Source: Okapia johnstoni (lineage: Eukaryota > Chordata > Mammalia > Artiodactyla > Giraffidae). From it: 64,000 nucleotides of DNA. Shown here in pieces: positions 11,401-21,679 of this stretch. The notes below the pieces were generated by a model. It saw only the letters and a program-made list of their open reading frames with translations, did not search any database and was not told where the DNA came from. The stretch lies in the NCBI GenBank assembly GCA_024291935.2, contig CM044316.1, positions 2,286,501 through 2,350,500 on the forward strand, written 5' to 3'. Position 1 is the stretch's first letter. Every line of letters starts with the position of its first letter. Made by a program: the position numbers and the translations under genes.

Positions 11401-14400
11401 GGATTTGGGGGGATACTCAGTCCCCCTGGGTTTGTTGGGTGGCCCTGGTGGTGCAGTGCTTTGGGGTCAGGAAGGAGTGGGTGTGGGGGACCCCAGATGA
11501 GGGATCAGTGAGGCTTCAGGTCCCAGGCCCTCAGCCATCCTCCCCGGCCCCCACAGAAGATGGTGGAGACCCAGCGGCAGAATGTACTGACAGAGTTTGA
11601 GAGGCTGCGCCGTCTGCTTGTGGAGGAGGAGCAGCTGCTGCTGCAGAGGCTAGAAGAGGAGGAGCTGGAGGTGCTGCCCCCATTGAGGGAGAGCGCGGCC
11701 CGGCTTGGACAGCAGAGCGCCCAGCTGGCCGAGCTGATCACCGAGCTGGAGGGCCGCTGCCAGCTGCCTGCACTGGGGCTGCTGCAGGTGAGCTGGCACC
11801 CATTCTAGGGGTGGGCGTGTGGGGTCTCAGGGGAAGGCCAGGCATGGGAATGGAGAGCAGGAAAGTGGGGGAAGCATTTTACCGAGAAAACTGACTACCT
11901 TGATGCTTGCCTGGACCTCCCAGGTCAAAAGCTAGTCACCTTCCTGTGAAACATGGGAGAGTAGACCCCAGTGCTGAGCTGCATGGAACTGCCTGTTTGG
12001 GAGCCCTCCTGGAGACTGGCCAGGCCACAGAGTGGGTGGCATTCCAGGATCCAGAGCCACTGGGTCACCACCCACCTCTCTGAAGGTTTGGGCCCACTGG
12101 GCTGAGAGGAAAAGCCAGCAGTTCTCCCATAGTGGTTCCTGCATGGGCCCAGTGCTGCCCCTGAGGATCTGCTGGACTCCTGGCCCAAGCAATTTGTGCC
12201 CTCAGGTGGGAGTGAGGACACTGCATGTCCAGTCCAGGGGGCTTCCTGCAGGAGGTGACCCTCCTTGGAGCTTCAGAGCTGAGTGAACCTTTAAAGACCA
12301 GCTTCAGGGTGCCATCCTAGGGCTAAAACATTTCTTTGGCCTTTGCTGAACCGACAAGTGATTTTTAAGCCTGGGAAGCAGGAAGAATCCTGGGCAAGTG
12401 TGTGGCGGGGATTGAGGGAAGTCAGCAGAGGTCAGTAACGTGGGGGCTAGGCAGGCAGCTAGGGGATGATAAGGAGCAGCCCTCAAAGATGAGTGAATGG
12501 TGCTGGAAAAGCTGCAGGAAGCAGAGGTTCTAGAGGGAGGACAGATTGGTCCAGGAAGTTTCTCATCTTACATGAGAACCGCAGATTTATATAAAATGCA
12601 GTGTGGGGTCTCAGTTGAGATCTCTCAGTGAGGGATTGACCTCAGATGGCCTGGCTGCATTTCCTGCTCTTCACTCCCTTTTGCCTTTATCTTACTAGCC
12701 CATCTGCCCCCGCTGCTCACCACTGCTCCCCTACCTTCCCTACGTGCTCATATCTCCTGGCCCCTGGCCTTTGTCATCCTCTCAGTTCCTATTCACCTGG
12801 CTGGCTGGCTGCAGGAAAGATGCCCCCCATTCTCCCCCACCCCCTCACCCCCAACCCCAGAGCTTCCCTTTGCCTGTTCTAGGGGAAGAGCAGCCCTGGG
12901 TAGCACCATGTTTACTGAGGCATGTGGAGGAGGTCAGGTGGGCTGACCCTTGGCCCACAGTGTTGGTCAGGAGACCTGCTACAGGGAGTGCCTTGGATCT
13001 GGGGGGACACAATCATTTTATGACACTTGAGTAAAACATTCTCACATATCGTCATGAGAGAGGAGCATCCAGGCAGGGAGGCCTTACCAGGAAAGTCAGC
13101 TATGAGTGGGGACCTGAGGGATGGCAGCCAGTGCAGGCTGGGTGGGAGCACCTGTAGGACAGGTGGGCAGAGACCACAGACACCAGACAACCAGCTGCCT
13201 AGTGCCTGGGAGGCAGGAAGTGCTAGGCTGATAGAGGCATGGCTCTGGGCTAAGGTGGAGACAGCTTCAACCTCTGGAGGGTGGGACCCCACCCTACCCC
13301 ACCTTACCCCCCCACCCTACCCCACCTTACCCCACCTCACCTCACCTCTTCTGGCACCCAGGGGTGCCTAGGGCTCTGTGGGTAAGTGGGCTGGCAGCCA
13401 AATACCCTGTGCTCTCCAGGCATGTGAAGGGGATGCAGCCAGGTCTGCAGGGCTGGATGCGCCCAGAGCTTCTCTCCTGTGACCTCATGCCTGACTCAGG
13501 ACAGCTCCAGGGTGGTTTCCCACCACATCAGACTGTATGTCCATGTCCATCCAGTAGGTTGGGGGGCACTCTGGTGTAGGGCCAGGCTGGGGTGAGGGGA
13601 GCCCCGAGACCAGGAGATGGGTGCTGATGCTATGTGTCTCTCCCACAGGATATCAGGGACACCCTGCGCAGGTAGGAGCTTCGGACTCTTCCCCAGGGAA
13701 GGTGGGCAGGGTTCATGGTGGGCCCACCACAGGGGTGACATCTGCACTGCCCCTGCAGAGTCCAGGACGTGAAGCTGCAGCCTCCCGAGGTGGTACCCAT
13801 GGAGATGAGGACCGTGTGCAGGGTCCCTGGGCTGGTGGAGGCCTTGCGGAGGTTCCGAGGTGAGTGCCGTGCACAGGCCGGGGATCCCACCTGCTGTCTC
13901 CAGATCAGAGAAGGTATCAGTCCTGAGCTGCTGCTGGTGGCCTGGGGTAGAACAGCACGCAAGCTCCCAGTTCATGGATGAGAAACTAGGAAGGATCAAG
14001 GCCCTTAGGCAGATAAGATAGCAGGCCAGGTCCAGACTTTTCCCTGATGTATTTAGGAAGAGCAGAAATACCAGAGCACCTGTGAGGACCCCAGGCTTGG
14101 GGACCCTGCTGCCCTGGAACACACACACTTCCCTCTGGGGACAGAAAGCACTCAGGACTTCTTTCTGTCCTCTAAAGGAGGAGGAATCACAAGGAAGCAT
14201 GAACTACTTTCTAGAATGTTCCAAGATCCAACTTAAAGTGATTGGGTAACCTTTTTGAGTGGGAAGGGGTGTGGTCAGTTTGTGGTCAGTCACAAGCTGT
14301 GACTGCAAGGGTATAGGGATCTGAAGCAGACAGCTGGGAGGGTTGACCGCTGCTGTGTCTGCAGGGGACATGACCCTGGATCCTGACACAGCCAACCCTG

Positions 14401-14912
14401 AACTGGTGCTGTCCGAGGACAGGAGGAGCGTGCGGCGGGGGGACCTGCGGCAGGCCCTGCCCGACAGCCCCGAGCGGTTCGACCCTGGGCCTTGTGTGCT
14501 GGGCCGGGAGCCCCTGACCTCGGGCCGCCACTACTGGGAGGTGGAGGTGGGGGAGCGGGCCAGCTGGGCCCTGGGTGTCTGCAGAGAGAACGCCAACCGC
14601 AAGGAGAAGGGCGAGCTGTTTGCTGGTAATGGCTTCTGGATCCTGGTGTTCCTGGGAAGCTACTACAACTCCTCCGAGCGAGCTTTTGCTCCTCTCCGAG
14701 ATCCACCCCGACGCGTGGGCATCTTTCTGGACTACGAGGCTGGACACCTGTCCTTCTACAGTGCCAATGATGGGTCACTCTTGTATACCTTTCCTGAGAC
14801 GCCCTTCTCGGGGACCCTGCGGGCCCTCTTCTCTCCTCTGTCCAGCAGCCTGACCCCTATGACCATCTGCAGGCTGAAAGGCGGGCCCGGGGACGTGCTG
14901 GCTCCCCAGTGA
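8414..14912 (+). CDS. TRIM11: TRIM11, RING/B-box/coiled-coil/SPRY E3 ubiquitin ligase (6 coding exons)
   Basis: Coding exons are 8414-8821, 11002-11097, 11557-11787, 13649-13671, 13759-13859 and 14365-14912. They join in frame to 468 codons plus stop, the usual TRIM11 length. The ATG at 8414 has a good context (GCCATGG) and starts the RING: Cys16, Cys19, Cys31, His33, Cys36, Cys39, Cys53, Cys56. The B-box follows in the same exon, then the coiled coil (96- and 231-nt exons), then PRY-SPRY ([19 protein letters not shown]). TRIM11 is a cytosolic/nuclear E3 ligase acting in protein quality control and in turnover of several transcription regulators. The intron after 11097 begins with GC rather than GT, and only this site keeps the 96-nt exon and the frame. 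Exon sizes 96, 231, 23 and 101 are the same as in the upstream paralogue TRIM17. Confidence 0.98.
13284..13352. repeat. C-rich minisatellite in TRIM11 intron 3
   Basis: Imperfect tandem units of CCCCACC-TTA/CTA type lie 300 bp upstream of the 23-nt exon. The opposite strand is a run of G-tracts. The rest of the long introns (8,822-11,001 and 11,788-13,648) shows no further gene. Confidence 0.7.
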
Positions 14913-15482
14913 GCAGGCCTCCTGCAGCCCCTTGTCCTGCCTTCTGAGTCTGCAAGATGCTTGGAAAACCCGAGGGGAGGGTACTTGTCCTCTGAGCTAT
15001 GGAAAGCACCCATAGTACCACTCAGATCCGAGGAGCAAACTGAACTCCGTCACTGCCACTCCCAGGAAGCCATGGGTGAGTGTGTGCAGGCTGGGCTCTC
15101 CTCCCCCTGCGACCCTGCAAGGTCACCAGGTGCTGAGACCGCATTCACCAGTGCATCACACCCACAGTCCTTTGCAGAGCCTGGGGCCCTGGTAGCTCTG
15201 GTTCCAGGAGCCTCAGCAGCCTGCCCTGTGCAGCCTCTGTCTGGGGTAAGAGACAAGAGCCTGCAGAATTTACTCAGGCTGCAATGTGAGCCCCCCAGGC
15301 CCTGGGGCCACCCCTTGAGAAAGCTACTATCTTGTGAGACTGCTGGCCAAGAGGTGGTTCAAAGCCCACCAACCTGACATGGGGTCTGGTCCAAACTGCT
15401 GGGGAAGTCTGTGGTTGTCTCCGATTAATTGAGGGTGCAGCAGAGTCCTCAGGTGACAGGTGATATGGGGAGAGAGTCATTG

Positions 15483-15488
15483 AATAAA
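15483..15488 (+). terminator. TRIM11: probable TRIM11 polyadenylation signal (AATAAA)
   Basis: This is the first canonical AATAAA downstream of the TRIM11 stop, giving a 3' UTR of about 0.6 kb. Further AATAAA motifs near 15,914 and 16,674 could serve longer transcripts. Confidence 0.55.
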
Positions 15489-16674
15489 GGGTTGATTAAC
15501 TAGGACGCACAGAGGTCCTCAAATCCCCCTGAGCGTGGCCCACCCAGGGCTTCTGGAGAAAGGTCCTTCCCTGGTCCCCAGCGCAGAGGTTCAGTTCTAG
15601 GAGTTCTGAGTGCATGGAAGTGAGTGTGAAGCTCAGAAAGGACACAGCTTCCACCTGAGTGGCACTGAGAAGAGCAGGCTGGCCTTGCCCTCTCAGGTGT
15701 GTCTCTTCAGTGACCCGTGGGGCTATCCCTGAACTCAGAACCCAAAGTGTCACTCCTGCCTGGGGGAGGGTGTGAGGCCACAGAGAGTCCTGGCTTACAG
15801 AATCCAGGATTCGTGTTTGCTTTAAGTTTTGACACTTCACCCTTCTTGAGAAGGTGTGATGCCAATGTCTCTGCACCCCTAGATTTTGATTAATTGTAAG
15901 GGCCATTTTCATAATAAATAAACTAACAGTTGTCCTTAAGGTTGGAGGGTGGGGAAGTCCTCCAGAGGGCCCACCCTCAGGGAGAGGATGCAGAAGCAGG
16001 ATGCTCACTGGCCAAGTCAGGGATGCAGCTGCTGCCCACACAAGCACAGCAACTCCCAGATACCATCTCCCTGTTCTTTGACTCAGCACGTGTGTTTATT
16101 TCCTGCGGGTACTGTGGGGATTTTTTCCTTTTTACAGATAACCTGATAAAACATTTCCTGTGTCCCACTGTGTCCAATAGCCAGTACTTTTTCGTTTACT
16201 TATTTGCTTACTCATTCTCCCATTCTTGGGCTTTTTTGTTATTGTGACTATATATACACCACTTCTGAATATCTTTAACAGCCCTTCCTTCAAATTACGT
16301 ACAACAGGGGGAAGTATTTTCCCAGTTGGGTCAGGGGTCTGGCCTTTTTGTTTTTTGGGGGGAGGGGCTAGAATATTATTCCCATATGATTTCCCAAGTA
16401 ACTGGGCCCACTGCTTCATTTCCTCCTGGAAATCTGAGCATACTATTTGGTTCCTGCCTGGAGAAAGATTCGGATTTTAAGGTTTGGGACTTCCAACAAT
16501 GGCTTTTGGAAACTTAAGTCTGTGGAACAGCCTCGTGGGTTTAATGAATGAGTATAGAACTGCTGCCAGGACACCAAGATACTTCTGGCTTCAGCTTTCA
16601 AAGCTGAACACAAGTGTGGGGGAGGAAAAATCATTTTCCCCCAACCCTTCTGAGTTCTTGGCTGAGACCTTGTA

Positions 16675-17600
16675 ATAAAAAATAACAGAAAAGCAAAAGT
16701 TTATTGACATGTATGCCTCAGGAATGCATAGAAGAAGCCCCAGGAAAAGGAGTGACTTAGAACAGCAGCTTAGATCTCTGGCTTAGATACCATTTCAGCA
16801 AAGAACAATGTTGATGGAGAAGTGACAAGACAGGGAAAGCAGCCTCAGGCTTCCAAGGGTGACAAAACATGCCTGTAAACTGATGGTAGCTAAGGCTAGT
16901 TAGGATGGTTTGTTACATGTAGATTCCCATCCCCCCAATCTCTAAACTGATACAATCTTGAGTCTCCAAATCTTTGCTGTGGAGGGGGGTGGGCAGAGAT
17001 ACCTGAAAATGTATGTCCTGCTTTTAGACAGAAGGGGAAGGGCAGGGACCTTGTATTTGCTTCTTAAACGCCTCCAACTCACAATAATTGTTACCAAACC
17101 AAACTTGGGTTGCCTTGCCAACGAGCAGTAAAGCCAGTCCGCTAACCCTGGGTAGTGAAGGAAAATGCAGTATTTATTGTAAAGGCACCAATACGAGGAG
17201 GGCAGCGGGCTCTAAAACCCCAAACTCCCCCTGAAGGGTTTCAGCAAGGCATTTTTAAAGGCCTGGTGAGGGAGCGGGGATCTCGAGGTATGCGATCAGC
17301 TTGTGCACACAGTTCTCTGGTTGATGGTGAGATGGCAGAGTGGTTAATATTAGCCAGCCTTAGGCTCCAGTAGGTCTAGGGGTCCAGATCATCAAGTAGT
17401 TTCTTCCATTTGATTGTTTAGTATCTGTAAAAACAATTCAGGGACTCTGCGTCAGATACTGTTATTTGTGACTTCAGAGACGAACCGCAGCAGAGGACAT
17501 GGGGGAGGGCCCTGTCCTGAGAAAGCCCCATAGGGTCGGCTTGGTTACATAATCTATGGCAAATGAGATGTTTTGAGGTGATATTCTGCTACCCTCCACC
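16675..17600 (-). repeat. LTR-type or other interspersed repeat downstream of TRIM11
   Basis: The first 420 bp are a diverged second copy of the repeat that flanks 2,985-3,695. The following part has features seen in mammalian LTR elements read on the minus strand: TTTATTG near one edge, which is AATAAA on the minus strand, and a GGGGGAGGGCCCTGTCC block. It is non-coding and the family is not assigned. From 17,600 to 18,080 nothing is recognised except short degenerate repeats of the GTTGGTGAGTC/AGCAGTTGGTGAG type. Confidence 0.4.
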
Positions 17601-18084
17601 AGTTGAGAGGAAAAAAAAAAATGAGCTTCACTGACACCTATTGGCAAACAGACTGATTTTCAGCTTTACAAATATGCCTGCATCCCACGGGTGCCACCCA
17701 GGGTTCTAGGCTGAAAGAGACCACAAAGAACATGCAGGCTCATGGACATGAGCTGAAATCTAGTGAGTGATGGGTAGCACTGACGGATCCTACAGTGGGT
17801 GAGCCCCTACACCAGCAGTAGATAATCTATGTTGGCAGTCAGTGCTAGCAGTTGGTGAGTCCCATATTAGCATGACATCAGCAATAAATGGTTTACACCA
17901 GCAGTTGATCTCCTACACTAGGAGTAGCTGAGGTAAGACTGTCAGTTGGTGAGCTCTTACTTGGGTAGTCAATGAGCATTCTGGAGGAAAACAAAGCTGG
18001 ATGAATGTAGAGTAAGCCAGGGCAGTGTAGCATGTGTCAGCCATTTCTGGGGCTTCAAAACAACCATAAGTATTGCCTTATTGT

Positions 18085-18290
18085 TAGCTGCTAAGTTACA
18101 TCCAATTCTTGTGATCCAATGAACTGTAGCCTGCCAGGCTCCTCTGGCCATGAGATTTCCCAGGCAAGAATATTGGAGGGGGTTGCCACTTCCTTCTCCA
18201 GGGGATCTTCCCGACCCAGGGATCAAACCTGTGTCTCCTGCGTTGGCAGGTAGATTCTTTACCAGTGAGCCACCAGGGAATCCCAAGCAT
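18085..18290 (-). mobile_element. Bov-tA SINE
   Basis: Read on the minus strand it starts with the tRNA-Glu-like head (GGGATTCCCTGGTGGCTCAC), followed by the Bov-A body (ACTCCAGTATTCTTGCCTGG-like). This is a ruminant-specific SINE mobilised by BovB. Confidence 0.85.
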
Positions 18291-18384
18291 TGCCTACCAA
18301 GTTTTAAAATGCCCAGCACCCCTCTTCCCACATGACTCAGCAGAACAATGGGGAAACAGGAAAAGTGAAGAGAAGCATTTGGGG

Positions 18385-18545
18385 TTGAAAGTGAAAGTGT
18401 TATTTGCCCAGTCATGTCTGACCCTATAAACTGTAGCTCACCAGGCTCCTCTGTCCATGGGATTCTCCAGGCAAGAAGACTGGAGTGGGTTGCCATTTCC
18501 TTCAGGGCGTCTTCCCCACCCAGGGATCGAACCCAGGTCAGGTCA
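18385..18545 (-). mobile_element. Bov-tA/Bov-A SINE, body only
   Basis: It contains the Bov-A body in reverse (CATGGGATTCTCCAGGCAAG, TGGAGTGGGTTGCC, GGGATCGAACCCAGGT) but lacks most of the tRNA-like head. Confidence 0.75.
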
Positions 18546-18627
18546 GTGCTTGAAAAGCAAATATTCAGGATGGCACAATGGAGACCTCAGATCGGAGGGA
18601 GTAGCTACTACAATACTAAAGGCATTA

Positions 18628-19050
18628 GTAAGTAGTCATGTATGGATGTGAGAGTTGGACCATAAAGAAAGCTGAGCGCTGAAAAATTGATACTTTTGAA
18701 CTGTGGTGTTGGAGAAGACTCTCGAGAGTCCCTTGGACAGCAAGAGATCAAACCAGTCAATCTTTAAGGATAAGTCCTGAATATTCATTGGAGGGACTGA
18801 TGCTGAAGCTGAAACTCCAATACTTTGGCCACCTGATGTGAAGAACTGACTTATTGGAAAAGACCCTGATGCTGGGAAAGATTAAAGGCAGGAGAAGGGG
18901 ACGACAAAGGATAAGGTGGCTGGATGGCATCACCGACTTGATGGACTTGAGTTTAAGCAAGCTCCGGGAGTTGGTGATGGACAGGGAGGCCTTGCATGCT
19001 GCAGTCCATGGGGTTGCAAAGAGTTGGACACAACTGAGTGACTGAACAAC
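18628..19050 (+). mobile_element. BovB (RTE) LINE, 3' fragment
   Basis: This is the end of the BovB reverse-transcriptase frame and its 3' tail. Recognisable blocks are GAACTGTGGTGTTGGAGAAG, CCAATACTTTGGCCACCTGA and GTTGGTGATGGACAGGGAGG, followed by the GACTGAACAAC end. The frame is broken. Confidence 0.85.
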
Positions 19051-19059
19051 AGCAACAGT

Positions 19060-19490
19060 TGCTTTACACTGCTGTTAGCAGTTTCTGTTGTACTGCAGAG
19101 GGAATCAGCCCTACATATACATACGTCCCGCTTGGATTCCCATCCCATTCACATCACCACAGAGCACTGAGGAGAGTTCCCTGTGCTATACAGTCAGTTC
19201 CCATTATTTATTTTATACATAATACTGTATATGTGTCGATCCCAATGTCCCAATTCATCCTACTCCACCTTTTTTCCTTGGTATCCATAGGTTTGTTCTC
19301 TACATCCATGTCTCTATCTCTGCTTTTCAGATAAGCTCATTGATAGCATTTTCCGAGGTTCCACATATATGCATTAATATACAGTATTTGTTTTTCTGCC
19401 TTGCTTCACTCTGTATGACAGACTCTTGAGTCCATTGACATCCCTGAAAATGACATTTTCTTTCCCTTTTATGGCTGAAGTATGGTCAAA
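19060..19490 (-). mobile_element. L1 3'-end remnant
   Basis: Read in reverse, the block TTCACTCTGTATGACAGACT corresponds to the L1 3' region (AGTCTGTCATACAGAGTGAA). The adjoining ACATCCATGTCTCT and TATATACAT blocks agree. It is non-coding. Confidence 0.55.
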
Positions 19491-19799
19491 GGAATATTTA
19501 AGACAAAAACAGCCCCCCTCGGTCTATATGGGTGGTCAGTCTCTTGTCAGTCCCTTTTACTTCCTCACCTATACGTCTCATGGGCATGCAATGTGTCCAC
19601 AAAGCCGGATTAAAAGACAAAGGGTCCTTTTTCACTTGTTTCCTCCACATTTACTCACGTTTCACAGCAAGTCTTTGTGGTACCATCCCATTTCATGCCT
19701 GAAACAACAGGGTAAGAGAGCTTGGTCTTAAAACAGCTGGGATTTTAAATAACTCCTAAGGCCTAATTGTTTTACTCTCAGCTTCACTCATAAATGTGT

Positions 19800-20018
19800 A
19801 TGCATGCATGCTGAGTTGTTTCAGTTGTGTCTTACTCTGTGTGACTCTATGGACTGTTAGCCCCCAGGCCTCTGTCCATGGGATTCTCCAGGCAAGAATA
19901 CTGGAGTGGGTTGCTATTCCCTTCATTAGGGGATCTTCCCAACCCAGGGATAGAATTGGCCTTTCTTACATCTGCGTTGGCAGGCGGGTTTTTACCACTA
20001 GTTCTACCTGGGAAGTCC
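19800..20018 (-). mobile_element. Bov-tA SINE, diverged
   Basis: A Bov-A body in reverse (CATGGGATTCTCCAGGCAAG, TACTGGAGTGGGTTGC) is followed by a decayed tRNA-like head. Confidence 0.8.
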
Positions 20019-20059
20019 CTCGTAAATGTGCAAGTCAGTGGTTTTCAGTAACTTCCCGT

Positions 20060-20760
20060 GGAGCAGTGCACATTGTGTCACTCTTGGCTCATGTTGGAGT
20101 CGTTCCTGGCACGGATCCTGGCCGGCGACCTGCAGGGTGAGGCCTCCCACCCCGCACCCACGTCTTTGCTCGCACTGGCTGCGGCCCGCCTACGGAAGCG
20201 GTGCCCCCAGTATACGCAAGTCCTGAGGACTACCCAGCCGGCGGTTCCGAGAGCACCGCAGGCAGTATCCTCACCACCTGCACCCAGGCGCCTGGAGCTG
20301 CGAGGGTCTAGGACTGATCAGTCCTATCTGCGCAGCGTGCTACTGCTGGATTCCTGACGCCCGGGACCTCTCGCACTCATCCGGAATCCTGGGAGTCCCC
20401 AGGCTCTTCCCCTTCTCGGTGGAGCCGCATGTACCGCTTGCCTACTCTGTGCGCCTTCCTGTTCGAGACCCCCAGCCCCCGTTCCTGTCGTGCCCAGCAC
20501 TCCTCCGCATCTATCCCAGGCCCCGCCATGCTCCCCCTTTGGTGCCCCACACCTCCTTCCAGTGCCCTGAGCCCTCTGCCTCTCCTTGTCCCGCAGGCCC
20601 TCCTAGGTCCTCACAGCCTCTGTGCGGCCCCGTCTGCCCCCACCCCCAGTCCCGCGTGCCACATCCCCAAACCCCCACATCTCCCACCTCCCATGTCTCT
20701 CAGCTCAAGCCTCCTGATGGAGATGGCGCAGAGCACCTATGAGCCCATCTGACCTCCTGC
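20060..20760. other. GC/CpG-rich island with no assigned gene
   Basis: This stretch is clearly richer in G+C and CpG than its flanks, which are a SINE on the left and an old AT-rich L1 on the right. Frames are open on the plus strand (20,058-20,357 and 20,419-20,742), but the translations are proline/serine-rich, match nothing I recognise and shift frame. One donor-like site (CAGG then GTGAGG) occurs near 20,135. It could be an orphan promoter, a decayed first exon or a retrocopy. No function is claimed. Confidence 0.4.
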
Positions 20761-20834
20761 CCGATGACCCTCTGTCCCATCCCTTCCCGGGTTACCTGCT
20801 CTGGACCCTGCCAAGCCCAAATCTTCCCATCACT

Positions 20835-21665
20835 CGTTTTTTATACCACTTATTGCAGTATAATTTTCACACCATAAAATTCAGCTGCTTCAAACGTGCA
20901 ATTCAATGATTTCTAATAAATTCATCACCAAAATCCACTATTAGAGCATTTTTATCACCTCAAAGAGACGCCTCCTACCTATTTCTAGTCTGTGTATTAC
21001 ATAACTGATTTTCAAATGTCAAACCAACCTTACATTCCTGGGATAAATCCCATCTGACTCTTTTCAATATGTTACTGAATTACATTTGCTAATGTTTTAT
21101 TCAGGATTTTTATATTCATACTTAAGACAGATAGTGGCCTGTAGTTTTCTTGTGGTGTCTTTGTTCCCTATGTTGTTTTCTGAAAGAGTTTGTGATTGAT
21201 TGCTGTTGTCTGTTTGTTCAATGTTTTGTGGATTCTTCAATGAAGCCATCAGATTCTAGGCTTCTCTTTGTGGGAAAATTTTAAACTACTATTTTATTTG
21301 TTAGGGCCCACTCAGATTTTTCATACCTTAAGTGATTTTTGTCTTTCTAGGAGTTTGCCTGTTTCATCTAACCTGTCTAATTTCCTGACATAAAGTTGTT
21401 CAGAGAATTCCCTTATTATCACTTTAATTATTAAAAAGTTGGTAATAATGTTTCCTCTTTCATTTTGGCAATTTGTGCCTTTTTTCCTTGGTTAGTAAAA
21501 CTAACATTTTGTTTAAAATCTTTTTTTATTTTTTCAAAGGACAACTTTTGATTTTATTTGATATTCTCTATTTTCTTTCTTTTTATTTCAATGATTTCCA
21601 CCATCATCTTTGTTATTTCCTTCTTTTTGCTTGCTTTGGGTTCAGGTTTTCTTTTTCTATTTTTC
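20835..21665 (-). mobile_element. ancient L1 pieces (antisense)
   Basis: The part at 20,850-20,990 has the TTGCAGTATAATTTTCACAC and AATTCAATGATTT blocks of old mammalian L1s. From about 21,020 the ACCTTACATTCCTGGGATAA block is the reverse complement of the L1 ORF2 reverse-transcriptase region. All frames are decayed. Confidence 0.6.
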
Positions 21666-21679
21666 TTGAAGTTGAAGGT

